64,000 nt of DNA from Gemmatimonadota bacterium. Its GTDB lineage: Bacteria; Gemmatimonadota; Gemmatimonadetes; Gemmatimonadales; GWC2-71-9. Below are positions 19,362 to 28,385 of the stretch, piece after piece. A program made the position numbers and the translations under genes. The stretch spans positions 153,360 to 217,359 of the forward strand of contig QHUS01000045.1 of NCBI GenBank assembly GCA_003222035.1, read 5' to 3'. Every line of letters starts with the position of its first letter. Position 1 is the stretch's first letter. The notes under the pieces are model-generated. The model did no database searches. It worked only from the letters and a program-made list of their open reading frames with translations, and was not told the DNA's origin.

Positions 19362-21682
19362 GAACCGGGACGTGGACCCTCGCGGCCGTCCTGGCGCTCG
19401 GCGCGGGGCTCCCGCGCCCGGTGTGGGGGCAATGCCCCGACGGCTCCCCGCCGCCCTGCGGCCGGCCGCGCCAAGTGCTCGACACCACTCGCTATGCGAT
19501 CCTCCCCTTCGTACATCGCGAGGGCAGCCAAACGGCCACGCTCGATGGCGCCGATTGCGCCGAGCTGCTCAGCGAAGCCTTCGGCCGCTGGGTCGAGGTG
19601 CGGTTGGCCGACAAGACCCGGATCTACGACGCCCTGGCGCGGCGCGGCGCGCGGGCGCCGTTCCGGATTCCGTTCGACACCGCGCTCGCCATTGCCCGCG
19701 CGCTGGGCGCCGGGAAGCTGGTGATGGGGCAGTTGTGGATCTTCGGGGACACGCTCCGCCTCACTGCCGGGGTGTATGACGCCGCGCGGGGCGGCCCGCC
19801 GGTCCGGGAGGTCACCATGCGCGTGGCGGCCCACAGCGGCGGAATCGGCGCCGCGTTCAACGCGCTCGCCGATTCGCTGCTCGGCGCTGACCCCGGCGCG
19901 ATGGAGGGCGCGGGGGCCGAGCAGACCCGGTCTCTGCGCGCCCTGCGAGCGTACGCGCTAGGCGAGCGCGCCATGCGGGCATGGGACCTGACCGCGGCCA
20001 CTAGCGCGTTTCGGACGGCGATCGTCGCGGATTCCGAGTTCGCACACGCGTACCTGAGACTCGGGCAGGCACTCTTGTGGACCGCCGATTCCGCCCCGGC
20101 GGCCGCACGTGACCGCGTGGTGATCGCCCGCCAGACCGGGACCCTGCTCGCAAAGCTCGGGGGTGGAGATCGCGCTTTGCTGCTCGCGCAACAGGCCATG
20201 TTCGAAGAGCGCTGGCCCGATGCGTGTGCCAAGTATCGCGAGAAGCTCGCCGCCGACTCGACAAGTTTCGCCGCGTGGTACGGGCTCGCGGAGTGCATTG
20301 CTGAGGACCCCGTCGTGACGCCGGATCCCATCGACAGCAGTCGGTACGTGTTCCGCGGAAGCTGGCATTCCGCGGTGCTGGCATACCGCCGTGCGCTCCT
20401 GCTCGCGCCGTCGTTCAACTTCGCCTTCGGAGGCGGCGCCGCACAGCGACTGACACGCATCCTCTATGCCGAGAGATACCGGTGGCGTAAGGGTCGTCTC
20501 GGCAATGTCCCATATTTTGGCCTGCCGTCGCTTGAGGCCGACACGATCGCCTTTCACCCAGTGACGGGTGCGGTCATGGCCCGCTTCGGCACCCGGCCCG
20601 CGACTCACCGAGCCGCCGTCGAGCGGAATCGCGCGATCCTCAATGAAGTGGCGGCAGCCTGGGTCACTGCCTTCCCTCAGGAAGCGCAGGCGCACCGAAC
20701 ATTGGCCTACGCGTTCGAGGTCGGGGGCAAGCTTACCGGGGCCCGGTTAGAGCAACAGAGCGCGCTGGAAGAAATCAGCGCGGCGCAGCGACTTGCACGG
20801 ACGCCGACGCAGCGGATTCGGGACGCGGTCGCTCGAGTCCGCCTCCTGGTGAAGGCGGGAGAATTCGCAACCGCCCGCCACACCGGAGACTCTCTGCTGG
20901 GGTCGCTCGGGCGACCCACGACCGGCATGGCAGGCATAGCCGTACTCCTCGGGCGTCCGGCCCTGGCGGCACGGCTGTTCGTTCCGGAGGACTCAAACTA
21001 CCTGCCCTCCGCCGCCGATAACGAGCCTGTGAGCCTACCAGTCCCGATCGTACAGACGGGGCTGCGCTTGCTTGCGTACGCTGCCGCCGGAGCACCTCGC
21101 GAAAGCGTTCTTGTATTCGAGGCCCGGGCCGAAGATGCGGCCCGGGGTCTGCCCATTCCCACCCGCGCAGCGGCACGCAGCTCGCTGCTCGACATCCCTG
21201 CGGAGCTCGTGTTCGACGTCATGGGCCCGCGACCGCGGCATCGCCAACTCCCTTTGGTCGATCGCGAAATGGTCATGCAATGGGCCCTCGCGCGCGGGGA
21301 TACCTCGCAGGTGCGCGCCCATCTGGACACGCTGCTGGCGACTACGGGACCGGCCCCGTCGGCCGACGAGTTGTCATCGGACGCCGTCTACGAGCGGGCG
21401 TGGCTCATGCTCGCGATCGGAGACACGATAGGAGCCGTGCACTACCTCGACGGCACGCTCGAGGACTTGCCCGATTTGTTCTCTGCACTGCTCGACTACC
21501 TGCCGCTTACCGGCACGCTGGTGCGCATGATGGCGTTGCGTGCCGATCTCGCGGCCGTACGGGGCGAGACAGCGACCGCGCATCACCTCGCTCGGGCCGT
21601 TACGACTCTCTGGTCGGGCGCCGAGCGACCGCTGCAGCCCGTTGTGACTCGAATGCAGCGAATCCTTGCTGAGCAGAAGTGA
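19358..21682 (+). CDS. Secreted TolB/FlgO-like TPR protein, copy A
   Basis: This 774-residue protein has a signal peptide (cleavage near VWGQ) and a short Cys-Pro-rich segment. An N-terminal domain (about residues 40-185) with RYAILPFVHREG and IARALGAGKLVMGQLW resembles the TolB/FlgO-like module often found after kinases in this phylum. The rest is an Ala-rich alpha-helical solenoid with TPR character (AYALGERAMRAWDLTAATSAF; FAHAYLRLGQALLW). The function is unknown. It is translationally coupled to the kinase upstream. Copy B at 22310 is a paralogue whose first part is nearly identical at DNA level. Confidence 0.75.
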   Translation: MRTGTWTLAAVLALGAGLPRPVWGQCPDGSPPPCGRPRQVLDTTRYAILPFVHREGSQTATLDGADCAELLSEAFGRWVEVRLADKTRIYDALARRGARAPFRIPFDTALAIARALGAGKLVMGQLWIFGDTLRLTAGVYDAARGGPPVREVTMRVAAHSGGIGAAFNALADSLLGADPGAMEGAGAEQTRSLRALRAYALGERAMRAWDLTAATSAFRTAIVADSEFAHAYLRLGQALLWTADSAPAAARDRVVIARQTGTLLAKLGGGDRALLLAQQAMFEERWPDACAKYREKLAADSTSFAAWYGLAECIAEDPVVTPDPIDSSRYVFRGSWHSAVLAYRRALLLAPSFNFAFGGGAAQRLTRILYAERYRWRKGRLGNVPYFGLPSLEADTIAFHPVTGAVMARFGTRPATHRAAVERNRAILNEVAAAWVTAFPQEAQAHRTLAYAFEVGGKLTGARLEQQSALEEISAAQRLARTPTQRIRDAVARVRLLVKAGEFATARHTGDSLLGSLGRPTTGMAGIAVLLGRPALAARLFVPEDSNYLPSAADNEPVSLPVPIVQTGLRLLAYAAAGAPRESVLVFEARAEDAARGLPIPTRAAARSSLLDIPAELVFDVMGPRPRHRQLPLVDREMVMQWALARGDTSQVRAHLDTLLATTGPAPSADELSSDAVYERAWLMLAIGDTIGAVHYLDGTLEDLPDLFSALLDYLPLTGTLVRMMALRADLAAVRGETATAHHLARAVTTLWSGAERPLQPVVTRMQRILAEQK

Positions 21683-21708
21683 TGCGCGCCTTTCAAGGAG
21701 GCCCGATC

Positions 21709-22287
21709 ATGATCGCCCGCACCTCGCACCATCGGCACTGCGTCCCTCTGTTGGTATTGGCAACGTTCGTCGGAGGATGCCACTACGTCACTCCCGGTCC
21801 ACGTTGGACCGGCGACATCATGCGGTTGCCGACCGACTCCGTCCGCGTCGTGTTCGCCGCGTACGCGTCCTCGCTGCGCTTCACGGCGGACACGCCGTTC
21901 GCGAATCGTGGGATTATCGCCGCCACACGCGACACCGCTTACGTCGAGCCTGAGACCGGGTCGGATCAGCTGCGCATGGACCAGTTGGGGGTAGGTCGCG
22001 TCATAGCGCGACTGAAGAGTCGAACACCGTATCCTGGGGCGGGACTCGGACCATCGTGGTGGACGTATTGGTGGGTGGACGGGCTCGGGCCCGGCAGGAC
22101 CTATCGATCAGTCCTCGTCGCAATCCACGACAATGTGGTGTTCAGACAGGCGCGGGGACTCCAGTTCCGCTACCACCCGGAGCATACTTCGCGGATTGCG
22201 ATCGTCGGATCCGATAGCTCGTGCCACAGGTGTGGCGGGTGGTGCGCGTTGTCGCTCCGGGCGGCGGACACACTCATGACGCGATAG
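21709..22287 (+). CDS. Small secreted lipoprotein-like protein, copy A
   Basis: This 192-residue protein has a signal sequence ending in a lipobox-like FVGGC. The ATG at 21709 is chosen because AAGGAGG lies 7 nt upstream. No family is recognised. It shares with the protein at 24663 the string GRVIAR, a WTYWWVD block, an HP-containing strand and a Cys-rich end (SSCHRCGGWC here), so the two are paralogues. It lies 26 nt after the TPR protein, copy A. Confidence 0.65.
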   Translation: MIARTSHHRHCVPLLVLATFVGGCHYVTPGPRWTGDIMRLPTDSVRVVFAAYASSLRFTADTPFANRGIIAATRDTAYVEPETGSDQLRMDQLGVGRVIARLKSRTPYPGAGLGPSWWTYWWVDGLGPGRTYRSVLVAIHDNVVFRQARGLQFRYHPEHTSRIAIVGSDSSCHRCGGWCALSLRAADTLMTR

Positions 22288-22309
22288 CCTTGTGGGCCGC
22301 GGGGGCGTC

Positions 22310-24637
22310 GTGAGAACCGGGATGTGGACGGTCGCGGCCGTCCTGGCGCTCGGCGCGGGGCTCCCGCGCCCGGTGTGGGGGCAATGCCCCGACGGCTCCC
22401 CGCCGCCCTGCGGCCGGCCGCGCCAAGTGCTCGACACCACTCGCTATGCGATCCTCCCCTTCGTACATCGCGAGGGCAGCCAAACGGCCACGCTCGACGG
22501 CGCCGATTGCGCCGAGCTGCTCAGCGAAGCCTTCGGCCGCTGGGTCGAGGTGCGGTTGGCCGACAAGACCCGGATCTACGACGCCTTGGCGCGGCGCGGC
22601 GCGCGGGCGCCCTTCCGGATTCCGTTCGACACCGCGCTCGCCATCGCCCGGGCGCTGGGCGCCGGAAAGGCCGTGATGGGGCAGCTGTGGAGCTTCGGGG
22701 ACACGCTCCGCCTCACGGCGGGGGTGTACGATGCCGTGCGGGGTGGCCCGCCGGTCCGGGAGGTCACCACGCGCGTGGCGGCGAACAGCGGCGCGATCGG
22801 CGCGGCGTTCAACGCGCTGGCGGATTCGTTGCTGGGCGCCGACCCGGGCGACGCGCGCGGCGCGGGCGCCGAGCAGACCCGCTCGCTCCGCGCGCTGCGC
22901 GCCTACGCGCTGGGCCAACGTGCGATTCGCGAGTGGGACCTCGCTCGTGCCACCGGTGAATTTCGTACGGCGGTTGCCGCCGATTCGGGTTTCGCGCACG
23001 CCTATCTCGGGCTCGGCCAGGTGCTCTTGTGGGCGGGGGATTCCACCGCGGAGGCGGCGCGCGATCGCGCCGTCATTGCCCGCCGTACGACCGACCTGCT
23101 CAGCAAGATGGGAAGCTGGGAAGGCGCGCTGCTGTTCGCCCAGCAAGCCATGTTCCAACGGCGCTGGCCCGACGCGTGCCAGCGCTATCGCGAGATCCTC
23201 GCTGCCGATTCGGCGAGCTTTACCGCGTGGTACGGACTCGCGGAGTGCCTCTCCGGAGACCCTGTCGTGATCCCAGACCCTGGCGATACGTCACGGTTTG
23301 TGTTCCGGGGAAGCTGGCACTCTGCCGTCCTGGCGTATCGCCGGGCGCTGCTGCTCGCGCCGTCGTTCAACTTTATCTTCGGCGGCCGAGCCGCCCAACG
23401 TCTCACTCGGATTCTCCAGGCGGAGAGCTACTGGTGGCGCGAGGGTCGTCGTGAGGGTCAATCGTTCTACGCCTTCCCCGCGCTCGAGGATGACACGCTG
23501 GGGTTTCACCCCGTACCGGCCGCCTATGCCGAGACGCTCAGCATCGGGACAGCAGGACATATCGCGGCCGTGGCCCACAATCGGGCCATCCTCATCGAGG
23601 TCACGCTCGCGTGGGTGAGCGCGTTTCCGAGCGATGCTCGCGCCCATCGCGCACTGGCCTACGCGCTGGAGGTAAACGGAAACGTCGGGCCCGCGGTCGA
23701 GACGCCCCGCTCGGCGCTCAGCGAGATCCAGATGGCCCGACGCCTAGACCGCCGGCCCGAGGATCGCCTCGCTGACCTCCTCACTGCCGTCCGACTGCTT
23801 GTGAAGGCAGGAGGATTCGAGGACGCGCGCCGGCTCGGCGATTCGCTGCTGCGCTCCGCGCCCCGGGGCGTGGCCGGACCAGCCGGCGTGGCCGTGCTCC
23901 TCGGGCGGCCGGCACTCGCTGCCCGGCTGGTCGCCCCCGAAGATCCGGAGACAGAGTACCCGGGGAGCGCTGACAACCAGCCCATCACCATATCGGTAGC
24001 ACTGTTGCAGCCGGGTCTGGTGCTGCTGGCGTATGCGTCTGCTGGCGGACCCGCCGACAGCGTGGCGGCGTTGGAGCGGCGCGTCGAGGCGCGGCTCGCA
24101 AGTGTGCCCGCGCCGTCACGAGCCTCGGTACGGAGCGCGCTGCTCGACGTCCCCGCGACGCTGGTGTTCTACACAATGGGGGTTCGGCCGGCCCATCGCT
24201 CGACGCCGCCCGGGCCCAGCCAGTCGATGGCGATGCAATGGGCGCTCGCACACGGCGACACCGCGTCCGTGCGCGCTGCCATTGCCGCGGAGCTCGCGAA
24301 GCGCGGTGGCCTGCTCTCGCGCGACGACACTCCGCCTGAGGGCGTCTACCTCGACGCTCGCCTGCTGCTCGCTCTCGGCGACACAACTGCAGCGGAGCGA
24401 ACACTCGACGCGCCGCTCAACAATCTTCCAAGGCTGCACAGCTATCTACTGCGATATCTCCCGCTTGCCGGCAGTTTGGTCCGAGCGATGGTCTTGCGCG
24501 CCGACCTCGCTGCGGCGCGCGGCGACCGCGCCACGGCGGGGCGCTGGGCGACCGCGGTCGTAACGTTGTGGTCCGGTGCGGAGCCCGCGCTGCAGCCGAT
24601 CGTCGCGCGAATGAAACAGATCGCGCGCCAGAAGTGA
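22310..24637 (+). CDS. Secreted TolB/FlgO-like TPR protein, copy B
   Basis: This 775-residue paralogue of the protein at 19358 starts at the equivalent GTG, which is followed by the same VRTG start. The signal peptide, TolB-like domain and TPR-like solenoid align throughout, with QAMFQRRWPDACQRYREIL matching the first copy. Protein identity is very high over the first about 170 residues and then falls. It has no kinase directly upstream and follows the small secreted protein, copy A, by 22 nt, so it sits in a tandem arrangement. The function is unknown. Confidence 0.75.
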   Translation: MRTGMWTVAAVLALGAGLPRPVWGQCPDGSPPPCGRPRQVLDTTRYAILPFVHREGSQTATLDGADCAELLSEAFGRWVEVRLADKTRIYDALARRGARAPFRIPFDTALAIARALGAGKAVMGQLWSFGDTLRLTAGVYDAVRGGPPVREVTTRVAANSGAIGAAFNALADSLLGADPGDARGAGAEQTRSLRALRAYALGQRAIREWDLARATGEFRTAVAADSGFAHAYLGLGQVLLWAGDSTAEAARDRAVIARRTTDLLSKMGSWEGALLFAQQAMFQRRWPDACQRYREILAADSASFTAWYGLAECLSGDPVVIPDPGDTSRFVFRGSWHSAVLAYRRALLLAPSFNFIFGGRAAQRLTRILQAESYWWREGRREGQSFYAFPALEDDTLGFHPVPAAYAETLSIGTAGHIAAVAHNRAILIEVTLAWVSAFPSDARAHRALAYALEVNGNVGPAVETPRSALSEIQMARRLDRRPEDRLADLLTAVRLLVKAGGFEDARRLGDSLLRSAPRGVAGPAGVAVLLGRPALAARLVAPEDPETEYPGSADNQPITISVALLQPGLVLLAYASAGGPADSVAALERRVEARLASVPAPSRASVRSALLDVPATLVFYTMGVRPAHRSTPPGPSQSMAMQWALAHGDTASVRAAIAAELAKRGGLLSRDDTPPEGVYLDARLLLALGDTTAAERTLDAPLNNLPRLHSYLLRYLPLAGSLVRAMVLRADLAAARGDRATAGRWATAVVTLWSGAEPALQPIVARMKQIARQK

Positions 24638-24662
24638 TCGCGATCCCTAGCTAGGAGGTCGT

Positions 24663-25274
24663 ATGACAGTTCACAAGCGATGGCTCCCGAGGATCGGCGT
24701 CAGTCTTCTCATACTCGCGTTGGCGGAGAGTCGGGCCGGCCAATGCCAGGTTAAGCCGGACTCATCCTATCGAGCGCCGAGGCCGACGCGACTCTTCGAA
24801 AGGAAAGACGTAACCCACATTTCCTTCACCGACTTCGAAAGAGAGTACGCCGACAGCTTGCACTTCGACTCCGTGTACGGAGCCGCCGATTCTCAGCACG
24901 TCGAGTTTACGTCCGACGGGAAGAGTCACCCCAGCCCCAAGGGAATGATGGCCTGGATCGAGCCCGAGGAGGGAGCGTGGGCGCTGGAACCAAAGGAGTT
25001 GGCGGAGGGTCGAGTCATTGCGAGGATCAAGACCGAAAAACCCACGCCGCTGGGCTACGGCCCGCGGTGGACGTATTGGTGGGTAGATAGGCGTGGGCCA
25101 CCGGGGAAAAATGATGGGTGGCGCTCTGTCTTCTTCTTCCCGGACAGGACTCCCGTGGTGTCGGACCTGAGATACACGACGCACCCCGGCTATCAGTGGC
25201 GCCAGTCCATCGCTAAGTGGGGGGGCAGCCAATGGAGTAGCTGCGACCGGGCCGGCTGCTGCACGAAGGAGTAG
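24663..25274 (+). CDS. Small secreted protein, copy B
   Basis: This 203-residue protein has an N-terminal signal peptide (LLILALAESRAGQ) and AGGAGG 7 nt before the ATG. It is a diverged paralogue of the 21709 product. Shared features are GRVIARIKTEKPTPLGYG, RWTYWWVDRRGPPG, an HPGY strand and a C-terminal Cys cluster (SSCDRAGCC). It lacks the lipobox of copy A. Its codon use seems less GC-biased at the N-terminus than its neighbours. The function is unknown; synteny suggests it works with the TPR protein before it. Confidence 0.6.
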   Translation: MTVHKRWLPRIGVSLLILALAESRAGQCQVKPDSSYRAPRPTRLFERKDVTHISFTDFEREYADSLHFDSVYGAADSQHVEFTSDGKSHPSPKGMMAWIEPEEGAWALEPKELAEGRVIARIKTEKPTPLGYGPRWTYWWVDRRGPPGKNDGWRSVFFFPDRTPVVSDLRYTTHPGYQWRQSIAKWGGSQWSSCDRAGCCTKE

Positions 25275-25340
25275 ATGTAACCGCCATCTGCTTGCGGCCG
25301 GGTCACCCAAGCGGCATGATGATAGCCACTTCGCCTGGTC

Positions 25341-28300
25341 ATGCCCGCGGACCCGCTGTTCGACCGCCTGGCCCGCGCCCTCGCGGACCGCTACACCCTG
25401 GAGCGCGAGCTGGGCCGGGGCGGCATGGCGACCGTCTACCTCGGCACCGACCTGAAGCTCGAGCGGCGCGTGGCCATCAAGGCGCTGGCGCCGACCACGC
25501 GCGCCTACCTCGGCAGCGACCGGTTCCAGCGCGAAGTCCTGCTCGCCGCCCAGCTGTCGCATCCCCACATCGTGCCGCTGTTCGAAGCCGACGAGGCCGA
25601 CGGCATCCTCTTCTACGTGATGGAGTACGTGGAAGGGGAGTCGTTGCGGGACCGGCTGATGCGCGAAGGGCCGCTGCCCGTCGCGGACGCGCTCCGCATC
25701 GCTGCCGAAGTGGGTGATGCGCTGCAGTACGCGCACGAGAACGGGGTCATCCACCGCGACATCAAGCCGGAAAACATCCTCTTGTCGCGGGGCCATGCCA
25801 TGGTGAGCGACTTCGGGGTCGCCAAGCTGATGGAGGAACGCGGCAGCACGCCGGGCTGGACGCTGACCGGGGGTGGCATCGCGGTTGGCACCGTGGAGTA
25901 CATGAGCCCGGAGCAAGCCAGCGGCGACAAGCGCGTCGATGCACGGAGCGACGTGTATGCGCTCGCGGCGGTCGTGTACGAGATGCTCGCGGGCGAGCCC
26001 CCGTTCACCGGGCCCAACGCGCAAGCGATTGTGGCCCGCGTGCTCGGCGATGCCCCGCGGGCCATCCGTACCGTGCGCCCGGGACTGCCGGTGCACCTGG
26101 AAGGGGCGCTCGCGCGCGGTTTGGCGAAACTGCCGGGCGACCGCCCGCGAACCGCCCGAACGTTCGTCGAGTCTCTCGCCGTCCCGGCGCCTAAACGCCT
26201 CCTGGTGACGGCTCGCGGCCTCACCTGGGTAGCGCTCGGGGGGGGCGCGGCCGTGGTTGCCTGGATGCTGTGGCGTAAGCCCGCTCTTAAGCCGCCCGCC
26301 GGCATGGTGCTGGTTCCGGCGGGCGTCTATCCGATCGGGGGCGGGGGTGTGAGTGGGAACGGGAACGGGGGCGGGGGGGCGGGCAGCCGCGGCGCGCCCT
26401 GGCGAGACTCTGTCGTGATCCGGCTCGACTCGTTCTTCATCGATGCCGCCGAGGTGAGCGTCGACGCCTACCGGCGGTACGTCGACTCCGCGCACAAAGC
26501 GCCACCCTGGACGGAACCGCCGCCCGGCCAATGGCCGGTGATCGGCGTGCTCTGGTCGGAAGCGGCGGCGTACTGTGGGTGGCGGCAGAGCGGCGGCCGT
26601 CTGCCGACCGAGGACGAATGGGAAGCCGCCGCGCGCGGGCCGCGTGGCTGGCGCTATCCCTGGGGAGACCGGTGGGAGCGAGGTCGCGCGAACGCCGACT
26701 CGGTGCGCGACACGTTCGCCCCCGTGGGAGCGGACAGTCTCGGGAGATCGTGGGTCGGCGCAGTGGACATGATCGGGAATGCGTGGGAATGGACTGCGAC
26801 GGCCGGCACCGGGCCGGGGGGCGCGCCCGGGCACGTGATCAGGGGTGGGGCCTTCGACACCCCGCCGCAAAGCGCGACGGCCGCGTTCCGCGCGGTCTTC
26901 CCAGACCGGCGGACGTGGTTGGGCCATACCGGATTCCGCTGCGCGCGGGACGTCTCGGTGCGGGCGCCCGCCGCACCGGCACCCACCAGCGTGGCCGTGC
27001 TGTACTTCGACAACCAGTCGTCCGACACCGCCGATGCCTACCTCGCGACCGGCTTGACCGAAGGGATCATCACGCGCTTGGGCCGCGTCGAGCGCTTGAC
27101 GGTCAAGTCGCGCAACGCGGTACGACGCTTCCGGGGATCCGCAGTGGACGATCCCGCGGGGGTGGGCCGCGCGCTCGGCGTCGCGTTTCTCGTGAACGGT
27201 GCCGTCCGCCGCTCGAGTGCTGGCCTACATGTGACCGCCGAGCTGGTCCGCGCGACGAGTGGTGTGCACGTGTGGGGAGCGCAATACAACCGTGGGGACA
27301 CGGCGCTGCAGGCGATCGAGGGTGAGATTGCTGACACGATCGCCAGCCGCGTCGGCGGCCCGCTCGCACCGGCGGAGCGTACCGCCGCGCACGGCCGCAC
27401 CACACGCGACCCAGCGGCATACGATCACTTTCTCCACGGGAACTACTATCTGGCGCAGCGGACGCCGCGCGCCGTCGGGCGGGCGATCCGCGAGTTCGAG
27501 GCGGCGGAGCGACTCGATCCAGGCTTGGCTCCAGCGGCCGCGCGGATCGCTTTGAGCTACGCCCTGTTCCTCGACTGGGGATGGGACTACCCGGGGCTGG
27601 CGCCCGACGCCGTGCTCGACCGTGGCTTCGCCGCCGCCGACCGCGCGTTGAGCCACGACTCGGCGGCGGCGGATGCCTGGATGGCGCGCGGGTTCCTGCT
27701 GAGCTTCCGCGACCCGCGAACTTTCCGCGGCGTCGAGGAAGCGTTTCAGCGCGCAACCGTCCTGGATCCATCCAATGCCGAGGCGTATCACCAATACGGG
27801 ATGGCGCTCCTGTGGCTCGGGCGGGATTCGGGCGCTACCGCCTTGTACCGCCGTGCCCTCGCCATCGACCCGGAGCGCGCCATCACCCTCTTCAACCTGG
27901 CGCGTGTGCGCATGCGCGGTGGCGCTTACCGCGACGCCCGGCATTGGCTCGACAGTGCCCTCGCGGTGGATCCGGGTGCCGACTATGCGTACGCGCTGCG
28001 GGCGCTGGCACACCTGCGTCTGGGTGAGCGGGCAGACGCGCGTGTCGATGGCGAGACGGCGGTCCGGCTGCGTGCCGGTTACCGGTTGCCGGCGGAGGCT
28101 GTGCTGGCCCTCACCGAACTCGCCACCGGCGACACCGCCGCGGCGCAAACCCGCGTCGATCGTCTCGAGCGGGAGATCGGCGTGGGGCGACCCACGGTGA
28201 CCGACGCCGCCTGGGTGGGACGGGCCCTCGTCGCTCTTGGGGAACCCGACCTGGCGCTGGCCCTGCTGGAGCGGGTACGACCCCGTGGGGCGCGGCTGTG

Positions 28301-28385
28301 GTACTACCTCCAATCGCCGGAGTTCGAGGCCGTGAGAGCAGATCCACGCTTCCGACGGCTGGTGGAGGAATCGCAACCCAAGTGA
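25341..28385 (+). CDS. Membrane Ser/Thr kinase fused to FGE-like, TolB-like and TPR domains
   Basis: This 1014-residue multidomain protein has a kinase at about 18-278 (GRGGMATVYLG, VAIKAL, HRDIKPENILL, DFGVAK, EYMSPEQASG). A TM helix is at about 296-313. An FGE/SUMF1-like domain at about 320-550 contains GGRLPTEDEWEAAARG, YPWGDRW, NAWEWTAT, RGGAFD and GFRCARD. A TolB/FlgO-like module (SVAVLYFDNQS...GLTEGIITRLG) is at about 555-680, and a TPR solenoid ends the protein. The FGE domain holds an in-frame Gly-rich expansion (GGGGVSGNGNGGGGAGS). It probably signals from outside the membrane to a cytoplasmic kinase. It overlaps the next lipoprotein gene by 4 nt. Confidence 0.9.
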   Translation: MPADPLFDRLARALADRYTLERELGRGGMATVYLGTDLKLERRVAIKALAPTTRAYLGSDRFQREVLLAAQLSHPHIVPLFEADEADGILFYVMEYVEGESLRDRLMREGPLPVADALRIAAEVGDALQYAHENGVIHRDIKPENILLSRGHAMVSDFGVAKLMEERGSTPGWTLTGGGIAVGTVEYMSPEQASGDKRVDARSDVYALAAVVYEMLAGEPPFTGPNAQAIVARVLGDAPRAIRTVRPGLPVHLEGALARGLAKLPGDRPRTARTFVESLAVPAPKRLLVTARGLTWVALGGGAAVVAWMLWRKPALKPPAGMVLVPAGVYPIGGGGVSGNGNGGGGAGSRGAPWRDSVVIRLDSFFIDAAEVSVDAYRRYVDSAHKAPPWTEPPPGQWPVIGVLWSEAAAYCGWRQSGGRLPTEDEWEAAARGPRGWRYPWGDRWERGRANADSVRDTFAPVGADSLGRSWVGAVDMIGNAWEWTATAGTGPGGAPGHVIRGGAFDTPPQSATAAFRAVFPDRRTWLGHTGFRCARDVSVRAPAAPAPTSVAVLYFDNQSSDTADAYLATGLTEGIITRLGRVERLTVKSRNAVRRFRGSAVDDPAGVGRALGVAFLVNGAVRRSSAGLHVTAELVRATSGVHVWGAQYNRGDTALQAIEGEIADTIASRVGGPLAPAERTAAHGRTTRDPAAYDHFLHGNYYLAQRTPRAVGRAIREFEAAERLDPGLAPAAARIALSYALFLDWGWDYPGLAPDAVLDRGFAAADRALSHDSAAADAWMARGFLLSFRDPRTFRGVEEAFQRATVLDPSNAEAYHQYGMALLWLGRDSGATALYRRALAIDPERAITLFNLARVRMRGGAYRDARHWLDSALAVDPGADYAYALRALAHLRLGERADARVDGETAVRLRAGYRLPAEAVLALTELATGDTAAAQTRVDRLEREIGVGRPTVTDAAWVGRALVALGEPDLALALLERVRPRGARLWYYLQSPEFEAVRADPRFRRLVEESQPK

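Larger units (their letters stand above)
19358..25274 (+). repeat. Tandem duplication of a two-gene unit
   Basis: The unit [TPR protein + small secreted protein] occurs twice: 19358-22287 and 22310-25274. The 5' part of the TPR genes is nearly identical: 19380-19633 against 22332-22585 shows one mismatch in about 254 nt by eye. The remainder and the small genes have diverged strongly. The short sequence around the start (GCGTCGTGAGAACCGGGA) is also shared. Confidence 0.85.
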
